From an uncultured Pelagibacteraceae bacterium (GTDB lineage Bacteria > Pseudomonadota > Alphaproteobacteria > Pelagibacterales > Pelagibacteraceae): 64,000 nt of DNA. Positions 38,723 to 47,686 of the stretch are shown piece by piece (the stretch's first letter is position 1; each line of letters opens with the position of its first letter). Under the pieces are notes generated by a model. That model searched no databases. It had not been told where the DNA came from and saw only the letters and a program-made list of their open reading frames with translations. The translations under genes and the position numbers were made by a program. Location: assembly GCA_902557775.1 (NCBI GenBank), contig CACEBD010000003.1, forward strand, positions 62,001 through 126,000, written 5' to 3'.

Positions 38723-38911
38723 ATGAGCACACAGTACAACTTTCATCAGCAGTCTAGTAGCGACGTTCCAAGTACACGAAGCAAAGTGAGAGTTACAGAT
38801 TTATTATCAAGAATAAATGAAGAAAAAAAATCTGAGAAAAAAAGAAATTTAGCTCTTGGGGTCGCAGCGTTTTCAGCAGTTGCTGTATTTGGAATAATTC
38901 TTACAATTTAA
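38723..38911 (+). CDS. Small single-TM protein (62 aa)
   Basis: C-terminal hydrophobic helix NLALGVAAFSAVAVFGIILTI. Confidence 0.55.
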   Translation: MSTQYNFHQQSSSDVPSTRSKVRVTDLLSRINEEKKSEKKRNLALGVAAFSAVAVFGIILTI

Positions 38912-39943
38912 TTAATCAATTTTTGTCAATAGTTTTTTTAACTCGGGATATATAACATCAGCTATTCTCTTTGAACCTGAAGGCGTAGTATGAACTTTAT
39001 CGTAAAAATCATTTAACTCCATTTCTATCATTTCATCCAACTTAATTATATCTATATTATTTTCAATTGAATATTTTTTTAGAAATTCATTTACAAGAAA
39101 AAGTTTTTTATTAGATAAACCATTATACTCCACCTGAGTAATAATGATTGGCTTTATTCTTTCTTTGGAAAATATTTCCTTTAATATTTCAAGTCTTCTT
39201 TCTAATTGATTTAAAATTAACTTTTCTTCATTATTGAACTCATAATTTCTTCTCTTAGCTTGATTATAATCAAAGTATCTAAAATCTTTGTAAAGATCTG
39301 AATAGTCAAGAAAATATCCACTTGTATTTTTGGGAAAATATTTGTTTTTGATTTGAATATATTTACTATATGTAAAACTATTATTTTTAAAATAATCTTT
39401 TAGCTGGTCTATTTTTTTATCTTTTACTCTTATATCAAATTGTTTTTCATCTAATTTATGTGCTAGAGTTCGCTCATTGATACCAAGGTAGAGGATAATG
39501 TATTGAGGTTTAAAATTGTCTATCTTTTTAAACCAAAAATTAAAATCATAAATAATCCCTCTTAAAGATTTTCCATTAGTTGCTGCATTATAAACTTTAA
39601 TTTTTATTCCATCCTTTTTAAATTTTCTGTTTATCAAACCTACAATTGTTAGGTTTTCAGGTGTATATCTTTGATTTGATGTACTCCCGCCATTAAAAAT
39701 TATCTTTACGTCTTTTGGGTCAAATTCACCACCTCTAAACCCATAAAAATTTCTTTTATAAAAAAAATTGTACTCTTTATCGTTAAATCTTGAAGTAGTT
39801 TTCCAATTTTTGTTCCTTTCATTTCTCATATGTATGCCAAAATTATCTTTTTTAAACCAATATCCAAAAATCATTTCAAAAATTGAAAAAATGAAAATTA
39901 AGATAATAAAGTTGTATATTGTTATTTTTATTTTTTCTTTCAT
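38912..39943 (-). CDS. SGNH/GDSL-like membrane-anchored protein
   Basis: IIFNGGSTSNQRYTPE, YIILYLGINER, FYDKVHTTPSG block pattern. Confidence 0.7.
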   Translation of the reverse strand: MKEKIKITIYNFIILIFIFSIFEMIFGYWFKKDNFGIHMRNERNKNWKTTSRFNDKEYNFFYKRNFYGFRGGEFDPKDVKIIFNGGSTSNQRYTPENLTIVGLINRKFKKDGIKIKVYNAATNGKSLRGIIYDFNFWFKKIDNFKPQYIILYLGINERTLAHKLDEKQFDIRVKDKKIDQLKDYFKNNSFTYSKYIQIKNKYFPKNTSGYFLDYSDLYKDFRYFDYNQAKRRNYEFNNEEKLILNQLERRLEILKEIFSKERIKPIIITQVEYNGLSNKKLFLVNEFLKKYSIENNIDIIKLDEMIEMELNDFYDKVHTTPSGSKRIADVIYPELKKLLTKID

Positions 39944-40075
39944 AACTTCTAATAAATTATCTGCCTTTTAAAATAAATTATATAATTATGATCTTATATA
40001 TTATATAGACATGTTACTTAGTGTATGAGATATTGTGTTGATCTAAAATTGTCAAACTTTAGGTTTAAATGAATT

Positions 40076-40152
40076 GGCGAGGTAGCTCAGTTGGTTAGAG
40101 CACAGGACTCATAAGCCTGGGGTCGGCGGTTCGAATCCGCCCCTCGCTACCA
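40076..40152 (+). tRNA. tRNA-Met (anticodon CAT), CCA encoded
   Basis: GGCGAGG acceptor / CCTCGCT, D-arm GCTC..GAGC, loop CTCATAA, T-arm GGCGGTTCGAATCCGCC, terminal ACCA. Confidence 0.93.
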
Positions 40153-40157
40153 AAATT

Positions 40158-40757
40158 ATGAAAAAAGAACAATTAATTCAGTTTGAAAATGAAATAGCGA
40201 GCACTTTCAATAGAGGTGGAATTAGAGCTCCTATTCATCTTTACTCAAACAATGAAAATTTTTTAATAAAATTCTTCAAAAAAATTAAAAAAGATGATTG
40301 GGTTTTTTGCTCATGGAGATCACATTATCAATGTTTATTAAAGGGAGTTCCACCAAAAACATTAAAAAAAGAAATTGTTGAGGGAAAATCGATATCTCTT
40401 TGTTTTCCAAAATATAAGATTTATTCATCAGCAATAGTAGGAGGAATACTACCTATTAGCGTAGGAGTTGCTTTATCTTTAAAAAGAAAAAAATCAAAAA
40501 ATAAAGTTTATTGTTTTATGGGCGATATGACATCTGAAACCGGTATCGCACATGAAAATATTAAATACAGTATAAATAAAAAACTCCCAATACATTTTAT
40601 CATTGAAGATAATTCTAAATCAGTTTGTACCGATACAAGAAAAACTTGGTCGTTAAAAAAACTCACATATGAGAAGACAAAAAGTAAATATATTACATAT
40701 TATAAGTATAAATTAAAATATCCTCATGCTGGAGCTGGCAAAAGAGTACAATTTTAA
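40158..40757 (+). CDS. TPP-dependent dehydrogenase E1-alpha-like subunit
   Basis: IVGGILPISVGVALSLKRK...YCFMGDMTSETGIAHENIKYSINKKLPIHFIIEDN (GDx...N TPP motif). Confidence 0.8.
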   Translation: MKKEQLIQFENEIASTFNRGGIRAPIHLYSNNENFLIKFFKKIKKDDWVFCSWRSHYQCLLKGVPPKTLKKEIVEGKSISLCFPKYKIYSSAIVGGILPISVGVALSLKRKKSKNKVYCFMGDMTSETGIAHENIKYSINKKLPIHFIIEDNSKSVCTDTRKTWSLKKLTYEKTKSKYITYYKYKLKYPHAGAGKRVQF

Positions 40758-40758
40758 T

Positions 40759-41295
40759 ATGAAGTATTTTGACGAACTAAAAAGATCAATGGAGTATTTA
40801 GGTAAAAAAAAAGATACAATTTTTATTGGTCAAGCAGTAGAAGTTGCAGGCACTGCAATGTCTAATACTCTTACAGGGATAAGTAAAAATAAATTAATAG
40901 AATTACCTGTTGCCGAGGAAATGCAAATGGGGATTTCACTTGGCTTAGCAATGGAAAAAAATATTCCAATTAGCATTTTTCCTAGATGGAATTTTCTACT
41001 TTATAGCATAAATCAATTAATTAATCATATTGATAAATTTAAGGTGATGGCCGGTACAGAACTTATACCCAAAATTATCATAAGAACTGGTATAGGATCA
41101 CAAAGACCGTTACATCCTCAGTTCCAACATGTTGGAGATTTTTCAGAGGCTATTCAAAAAATGTGCACCACAATTGAAGTAATTAAGTTAGAAGAGCCAA
41201 AGCAAATATTTGAGTCGTATAAAAAAGCTTATGAGAGAAAAGATGGTTTTAACACAATCCTTGTTGAGTATGGGGATTTTTATAACGAAAAATGA
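40759..41295 (+). CDS. TPP-dependent E1-beta/transketolase pyrimidine-domain-like subunit
   Basis: ATG at 40759 one nt after preceding stop; IELPVAEEMQMGISLGLAME, SQRPLHPQFQHVGDF. Confidence 0.8.
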   Translation: MKYFDELKRSMEYLGKKKDTIFIGQAVEVAGTAMSNTLTGISKNKLIELPVAEEMQMGISLGLAMEKNIPISIFPRWNFLLYSINQLINHIDKFKVMAGTELIPKIIIRTGIGSQRPLHPQFQHVGDFSEAIQKMCTTIEVIKLEEPKQIFESYKKAYERKDGFNTILVEYGDFYNEK

Positions 41296-42275
41296 TAATT
41301 ACTAAAACACCATATCGCATTTCTTTTTTTGGAGGGGGAAGCGATTATCCTAACTGGTTCAATAAGTATACAGGCAAGGTTCTTTCAACAACAATTAATA
41401 AACATATTTATCTTTCTTGTAGATATCTTCCTAATTTTTTTGATCACAAATATAGAATAGTTTGGTCTAAAATTGAAAATGTTAAAAAGATCAATCAAAT
41501 TAAACACGCCGCAGTGAAAAATTTATTAAAATATCTTAAATTTAATCAAGGTATCGAAATTCATTATGATGGTGATTTACCCGCTCGAAGTGGAATGGGT
41601 TCTAGCTCATGTTTCACAGTAGGACTTTTGAAAGCATTAGAGGAAATAAAAAAAAGAAATATTTCAAAAGCAAATCTTGCTAAAAAAAGCATACATTTTG
41701 AACAACAAATTATGAATGAAGTAGTTGGGTCCCAAGACCAAATTGCTGCATCTTTTGGCGGTTTTAACAAAATTACGTTCAATAAAAATAACTTTAATCT
41801 TAAAAAAATCAAAAATAATAAAAATGTTAAAAAATTAGAGAATAATTTAATATTAATATATACAGGAATTCATAGAACTGCACACAAGATAGCAGCGAGT
41901 TATAATAAAAAACTTACTTCAGAAAAAAAAATATACATAGATAAAATAATTTCTCTAGTTGATGAGGGTGAGAAATTATTAAATTTTGGAAATATAAATG
42001 ATTTTGGAGAATTATTGAACGAATCTTGGTACTTAAAAAAAAAATTAAGTAACTCAATCACTAATAAAAAAATTGATCAGTTGTACGAATTATTGCTCAA
42101 AAATGGAGCCACTGGAGGAAAGCTACTGGGCGCTGGAGGAGGTGGTTTTTTGCTCATGTATCTTGAAAGTAAATATAGAAAAAAATTTTTTAATAAATTC
42201 CCGAAATTAATTAATGTTCCCTTTAATTTTACAAATGAAGGATCTAAAATTATATTTAGAGATTTAGAAAGATAA
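41292..42275 (+). CDS. GHMP-family sugar kinase (D-glycero-D-manno-heptose 7-phosphate kinase-like)
   Basis: TPYRISFFGGGSDYPNWF, LPARSGMGSSSCFTVGLL, GGKLLGAGGGGFLLMYL. Confidence 0.87.
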   Translation: MIITKTPYRISFFGGGSDYPNWFNKYTGKVLSTTINKHIYLSCRYLPNFFDHKYRIVWSKIENVKKINQIKHAAVKNLLKYLKFNQGIEIHYDGDLPARSGMGSSSCFTVGLLKALEEIKKRNISKANLAKKSIHFEQQIMNEVVGSQDQIAASFGGFNKITFNKNNFNLKKIKNNKNVKKLENNLILIYTGIHRTAHKIAASYNKKLTSEKKIYIDKIISLVDEGEKLLNFGNINDFGELLNESWYLKKKLSNSITNKKIDQLYELLLKNGATGGKLLGAGGGGFLLMYLESKYRKKFFNKFPKLINVPFNFTNEGSKIIFRDLER

Positions 42276-42276
42276 T

Positions 42277-43464
42277 ATGAAAATAAACCATAAACTAATG
42301 AATAATAATTTTACAAGCGGTGATATAAATGCTGTAAAAAAATTTTTAAAAAACAAAAACGTAATATTAACACAATCAAAAAAAGTCGAAGAGTTTGAGA
42401 AAAAATGGTCAAAATGGCTCGGAGTTAAATATTCTACTTTTGTTAACTCAGGATCTTCTGCGAATTATATTTCAATTGCAATTTTAAAAGCTCTTAATAA
42501 AAAGAATAAAAAGAATGAAATTATAGTTCCATCTTTAACCTGGGTTTCAGATATAAACTCAATTTTAATGAATGGTTTTAAACCTGTTTTTGTAGATATA
42601 GACCTTAACACACTATCTATTTCATCCGAAAAAGTGATAAAAAAGATTAATAAAAAAACTTTAGCCGTATTTATTACCCATGCGCAAGGCTTCAATGGGT
42701 TCACAGATAATTTGCTTAAAGAATTAAAAAAGAGAAATATTCTTCTTATAGAAGACGTGTGTGAAAGTCATGGAGCAAAACATAAAAACAAAAAATTAGG
42801 AACGTTTGGAATTATTTCTAATTTTTCATTCTATTACGCTCATCATATGACAACTATAGAAGGTGGCATGATTTGCACTAATGATAAAAAAACTTATGAA
42901 TTGTCTAAGATATTTAGATCTCACGGAATGGTAAGAGAAACAAAAAATAAAAATTTTGAAAAGAAAATGATAAGAAAACATAAAGATCTTTCGCCTCAAT
43001 TTATTTTTTTATATCCTACACTTAACTTTAGAAATAATGAGATAGGTGCTGTTATTGGAATAAACCAGTTAAAAAATCTTAATAAAAATAATCAAGAGAG
43101 AACAAAAAATTTCAAATTTTTTTTAAAAAACTTGAACAAAAAAAAGTATTGGACAGATTTTAAGATTAATGGCAGTTGTAATTACGCCTTTCCAATAATA
43201 TTAAAAACAAATAGTATAAAAAAAAGGGATAATTTTGAAAAAATACTTTCAAAGCATAATATAGAATTTAGACGTGGAAATGCAGGTGGTGGCAATCAAT
43301 TGAGACAACCATACTTAAAAGACACTATTAATATGAAAAATTTTAATCAGTTTAAAAATGTAGATAAAGTTCACTTTTTTGGATACTATATAGGCAATTA
43401 CCCTTCTCTAAAAAAAAATAAAATTTTAAAAATCCTAAAAGTTTTAAATAAGATTTCTTTTTAA
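42277..43464 (+). CDS. DegT/DnrJ-fold PLP enzyme with His in place of catalytic Lys (ColD/RfbH-type dehydratase-like)
   Basis: NSGSSANYISIA, EDVCESHGA, SFYYAHHMTTIEGGMI. Confidence 0.82.
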   Translation: MKINHKLMNNNFTSGDINAVKKFLKNKNVILTQSKKVEEFEKKWSKWLGVKYSTFVNSGSSANYISIAILKALNKKNKKNEIIVPSLTWVSDINSILMNGFKPVFVDIDLNTLSISSEKVIKKINKKTLAVFITHAQGFNGFTDNLLKELKKRNILLIEDVCESHGAKHKNKKLGTFGIISNFSFYYAHHMTTIEGGMICTNDKKTYELSKIFRSHGMVRETKNKNFEKKMIRKHKDLSPQFIFLYPTLNFRNNEIGAVIGINQLKNLNKNNQERTKNFKFFLKNLNKKKYWTDFKINGSCNYAFPIILKTNSIKKRDNFEKILSKHNIEFRRGNAGGGNQLRQPYLKDTINMKNFNQFKNVDKVHFFGYYIGNYPSLKKNKILKILKVLNKISF

Positions 43465-45009
43465 ATGAAAAAAAGAGATAATTTAGATTGTTTATTTTTA
43501 GTTACTAAGAGTTCTAAAAAAACCTACCAAAAACTATCCCACACTTATTCAGCTATTGAACCACCTACTTGGGCTTTATTACTAGCTGAGTCTACCAGAA
43601 GCGTTGGTTTTAAAGTAGATATTTTAGATGCAAATGCAGAAAACCTTTCTGTTGAGGAAATTTTAAAAAGAATAAAAGATAATTCCCCTAAATTAATTTG
43701 TTTAGTGGTTTATGGTCAGAATGTTAATGCTGGGACTACTAATATGAGTGGAGCAATACATACTTCAGAATATTTAAAAAAATTTATCTCCACACCTATT
43801 TCAATCATAGGATCTCATGTACAGGCGTTACCGATAGAAACCCTTAAAAAAGAAAAGAGTATAGATTTTGTTTTTACTAATGAAGGTGTTTACTCTTTGA
43901 GAAATTTATTAAATTTAATTGATTTTTCCTCTAATAATTTGGCTAAAATTAAAGGTATTGCTTTTAGAAACCAAAATAAGATTATAATTAACGCTCCTGA
44001 AAAAATAGTACCTAATGAAAAAATGGATATTGATTTACCTGGTTATGCTTGGGATTTATTGCCATTTAAAAAGAAACCTCTAGATTTGTATAGAGCACCA
44101 ATGTGGCATGCTGAGTATGATTTTGAAAAAAGAACACCATATGCAAGCTTACAAACAAGTTTAGGTTGTCAATTTGGTTGTAACTTTTGCATGATTAATA
44201 TTTTAAATCGAAATGATAATGATGAAATAGGAGTAGCTTCAAATTATAGCAAAATGAGATTCTGGTCTACTAATTTTATAATTAAAGAATTTGATAAACT
44301 AATTAAGATGGGTGTAAGAACTATTAGAATAGTTGACGAAATGTTTTTACTTAATCCAAAGTATTACATACCATTATGTGAACAACTTGCAGAGAGAAAC
44401 AAAGATGATTCATTAAGAATTTGGAGCTATAGTAGAATTGATACTGTTAAAAGACCAGAGATTTTAAAATTAGTGAGAAGAGCAGGAATTAAATGGTTGG
44501 CGCTAGGTATTGAGAGCGGCGAAAGATCTGTAAGACTTGAAGTTGATAAAGGGAAATTTGAGGACGTAGATGTCAGAAAAGTTATTCAAAAAGTTCATGA
44601 GGCTGATATCAACGTAATGGCTAATTATATATTTGGATTGCCAGGTGATACAAAAGAAACAGTGAAAAAAACTTTTGATTTAAGTCTTGAATTATGCACT
44701 GCCGGATGGAATACGTATGGAGCTATGGCTTTACCAGGTAGCTATTTATATAAAAAAGCATTAGAAGAAGGTAATCAGTTACCCGATACTTATGAGGGGT
44801 TTTCTTTTCACTCATATGAAACATTACCTTTGCCAACTGAAAAACTTTCAGCTAAAGAAATTATAACTTTAAGAGATGAAGCTTTTAATCAATACCATAA
44901 TCACAAACCTTTTCTTAATTTAATAGAAAAAAAATTTGGAAAAGAAGCGGTAAAAAATATAGTTGAAATGACAAAAATAACATTAAAGCGAAAAATTAAA
45001 GGTGATTAA
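43465..45009 (+). CDS. B12-binding-domain radical SAM protein
   Basis: CQFGCNFC (CX3CX2C) following an N-terminal B12-binding-like domain. Confidence 0.88.
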   Translation: MKKRDNLDCLFLVTKSSKKTYQKLSHTYSAIEPPTWALLLAESTRSVGFKVDILDANAENLSVEEILKRIKDNSPKLICLVVYGQNVNAGTTNMSGAIHTSEYLKKFISTPISIIGSHVQALPIETLKKEKSIDFVFTNEGVYSLRNLLNLIDFSSNNLAKIKGIAFRNQNKIIINAPEKIVPNEKMDIDLPGYAWDLLPFKKKPLDLYRAPMWHAEYDFEKRTPYASLQTSLGCQFGCNFCMINILNRNDNDEIGVASNYSKMRFWSTNFIIKEFDKLIKMGVRTIRIVDEMFLLNPKYYIPLCEQLAERNKDDSLRIWSYSRIDTVKRPEILKLVRRAGIKWLALGIESGERSVRLEVDKGKFEDVDVRKVIQKVHEADINVMANYIFGLPGDTKETVKKTFDLSLELCTAGWNTYGAMALPGSYLYKKALEEGNQLPDTYEGFSFHSYETLPLPTEKLSAKEIITLRDEAFNQYHNHKPFLNLIEKKFGKEAVKNIVEMTKITLKRKIKGD

Positions 45010-45011
45010 AA

Positions 45012-45503
45012 ATGTTAAAAGATATTAAAATTTTAAAAAATTCTGCATTCAAAGATAATAGAGGGATGTTATGGACAACATGGAAAAAAGGAGTATTTAA
45101 AAATATCAATTTTAATCATGATAAATTTTCTCTCTCCAAAAAAAATGTCCTTCGGGGACTGCACTGTGATTTTAAATCCTGGAAAATGATTACAAGTGTT
45201 TACGGAAAATTTTTGCTTGTTATTGTTGATATGAGAAAAAAATCAAAAAATTACTTAAAACATAAAAAAATAATTATTGACCACAATAAACCCCAAGTAG
45301 TTTTAATACCACCTTACTATGCAAATGGTCACCTCTGTTTATCAAAATTTTGTATATTTCATTACAAATGGAGCTATAAGGGTAAATATATTGATGCTAA
45401 AAATCAAACAACTTATTTATGGTGTGACCCGAAACTAAAAATAAGATGGCCAATTAAAAAGCCAATCTTAAGCAAAAGAGATAAAAAAGCAAAAGCAATT
45501 TAA
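45012..45503 (+). CDS. dTDP-4-dehydrorhamnose 3,5-epimerase (RmlC)-family protein
   Basis: FSLSKKNVLRGLHCD, FLLVIVDMRKKSK, VLIPPYYANGHLCLS. Confidence 0.8.
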   Translation: MLKDIKILKNSAFKDNRGMLWTTWKKGVFKNINFNHDKFSLSKKNVLRGLHCDFKSWKMITSVYGKFLLVIVDMRKKSKNYLKHKKIIIDHNKPQVVLIPPYYANGHLCLSKFCIFHYKWSYKGKYIDAKNQTTYLWCDPKLKIRWPIKKPILSKRDKKAKAI

Positions 45504-45506
45504 ATT

Positions 45507-46445
45507 ATGCAAAAAGTTTTAATAACAGGTGGAGCAGGTTATATAGGTTCAATGTTAAGCACTAAACTTCTTGATTTAGGCTATCATGTTACAGTTATTG
45601 ATTTATTAAAGTACGATAAAGGTTCTTTAAATCATTTATATTTCTATAAAAATTTTGAATTATTACGTGAGGATGTAAGAAAAAAAGATCTAATAAAAAA
45701 ACTTATAAGAAAATTTGACTTTATAATTCCTTTAGCAGCTTTAGTAGGAGCACCTTTGTGCCAAAAATTTAAAAAAGATGCAATTAGTACGAATTTTGGA
45801 ACAATTAAGACATTGTGTAAATTTGCAACAAAAAAAAATAAAATAATTTATCTAACAACAAATTCTGGATACGGAATTGGTGAAAAAAATAAATTTTGTG
45901 ATGAAAATAGTCCTTTAAATCCAATTTCACTCTACGGAAGAACTAAATGTGATGGTGAAGATTTAGTTCGATTAAAAGTTAAAAATTATGTTTGTTTTAG
46001 ATTAGCCACAGTGTTTGGCCACAGTTATAGAATGCGTAGTGATCTACTTGTAAATAATTTTGTTTATACAGCATTAAAAAAAAAAAAATTAACTCTTTTT
46101 GAGCCTCACTTTAGAAGAAATTTTATACATGTAAGAGATGTTGCCAATGCAATTATCTTTACCATGAAAAATTTTAATAAATTAAAAAATAATGTTTTTA
46201 ATCTTGGCTTATCATCAGCAAATATAAGTAAAATAACGTTAGCAAAAAAAATTAAAAAACATTACAAAAAATTAAAAATACAAATAGTAAAGAACAGAAA
46301 AGATCCAGACAAAAGGGATTATTTTGTAAGTAACAAAAAAATTGAAAAAAAAGGCTTTAAAGCAACCATCTCTTTAGATGAGGGCATATCAGAATTAATT
46401 CAAGTTTTTAAAAACGATAAAAATAAAATAATTAATAATTATTAA
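45507..46445 (+). CDS. NAD-dependent epimerase/dehydratase
   Basis: VLITGGAGYIGSMLSTKLL; ISLYGRTKCDGE. Confidence 0.9.
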   Translation: MQKVLITGGAGYIGSMLSTKLLDLGYHVTVIDLLKYDKGSLNHLYFYKNFELLREDVRKKDLIKKLIRKFDFIIPLAALVGAPLCQKFKKDAISTNFGTIKTLCKFATKKNKIIYLTTNSGYGIGEKNKFCDENSPLNPISLYGRTKCDGEDLVRLKVKNYVCFRLATVFGHSYRMRSDLLVNNFVYTALKKKKLTLFEPHFRRNFIHVRDVANAIIFTMKNFNKLKNNVFNLGLSSANISKITLAKKIKKHYKKLKIQIVKNRKDPDKRDYFVSNKKIEKKGFKATISLDEGISELIQVFKNDKNKIINNY

Positions 46446-46447
46446 TC

Positions 46448-47629
46448 CTACTTTAAAATATTTTTTATTTGAACTTCAAAATCTTTTTCTGCATAAAAAT
46501 AGTTTAAATTACTTTTTTTTGCACATTTTTCGTCAGCAATTTTATCCCCTATCATAAAACTCTTCTTTTTGTTAATTAAAAATTTTTCAAAAATATTTTG
46601 AATCATTTTATTCCCTGGCTTCCTTAAGTTGCTAATTTTTTTAAATCTTTTAATTTTAGCTTGAGGGTGGAATGGACAGTATTGAACATCATCAAAGAAT
46701 ATATTTTTTTTAAATAAATATTGTTTTAAATATTTATGAAGATTAAAAAAATCTTTTTCTTTAAATTTCCCCTTAGCTATACCTGCTTGATTAGTAATTA
46801 TAAAAATATAAAAATTCTTCTTTATTAGATATTTTAATCCTTTAATCACACCTTTTCTAAATTTAAAGTTTTTAAATTTATATACATATCCATAGTCATA
46901 ATTTATTACACCATCTCTATCTAAGAATGCCGCAGGTTTCTTAAAGTTAATAAGAAGTTTCTTTTTAGCATTTTTTAAGTATTTAGGTGAACCTATATCT
47001 ACAAAAAAATCTTTGTAAATTTTTCCCTTAATTAATTTTTTTTCTATCATCTTTGGCAAAATATCATTCTCTAAAGAAGAGGGTCTTTTAATTAAATATT
47101 TAAAAATTTTTTTGTTAAAATAATAAACTCCACCATTAATTAAATTACTTTTACTTTTGTAAGTAATAAAATTTTTATTTAGCGCTAAGTTATTTAGTTT
47201 TAAACTTTTTGTATTTGCTTTTTTTGAAACAAGTGCAATACCACCTAAACTTTTTTGTCTAAACGATTTTACAAAATCATCTACATCTACATTAAATATT
47301 GTATCACCATTAATTAGCAAAAAATCATCAATTTTATTTTTCTTTAGGCTAAGTAAAGCTCCACCCGTACCCATTAATTTTTTTTCTTTGATGCAAATTA
47401 TTTTTGTAAAATTAAATATTCTATTATGAAAGTTTTTATGGATAATTTTATGTTTGAAACCTGTTAAAATATAAACTTTATTTATAGGGTATTTAGTTAA
47501 ATTATTTAATAAATATTGTAAAAAATAAATATTATTAAATTTAAGCATTGGTTTTGGTTTATTGTTAAGATATTCCTTAATTCTAGATCCTTTTCCACCT
47601 GCCAATATAACAATATCAATTTTTCTCAT
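46448..47629 (-). CDS. Fused nucleotidyltransferase (HddC-like) + HAD heptose-bisphosphate phosphatase (GmhB-like)
   Basis: N: DIVILAGGKGSRIKEYLNNKPKPMLKF; C: KKPAAFLDRDGVINYDYGYVYK...ITNQAGIAKG...CPFHP. Confidence 0.87.
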   Translation of the reverse strand: MRKIDIVILAGGKGSRIKEYLNNKPKPMLKFNNIYFLQYLLNNLTKYPINKVYILTGFKHKIIHKNFHNRIFNFTKIICIKEKKLMGTGGALLSLKKNKIDDFLLINGDTIFNVDVDDFVKSFRQKSLGGIALVSKKANTKSLKLNNLALNKNFITYKSKSNLINGGVYYFNKKIFKYLIKRPSSLENDILPKMIEKKLIKGKIYKDFFVDIGSPKYLKNAKKKLLINFKKPAAFLDRDGVINYDYGYVYKFKNFKFRKGVIKGLKYLIKKNFYIFIITNQAGIAKGKFKEKDFFNLHKYLKQYLFKKNIFFDDVQYCPFHPQAKIKRFKKISNLRKPGNKMIQNIFEKFLINKKKSFMIGDKIADEKCAKKSNLNYFYAEKDFEVQIKNILK

Positions 47630-47686
47630 TAGACTATTTATTTTTTATCATTTTAATGCATATTTAAATAGTTTAATAATCAATTT

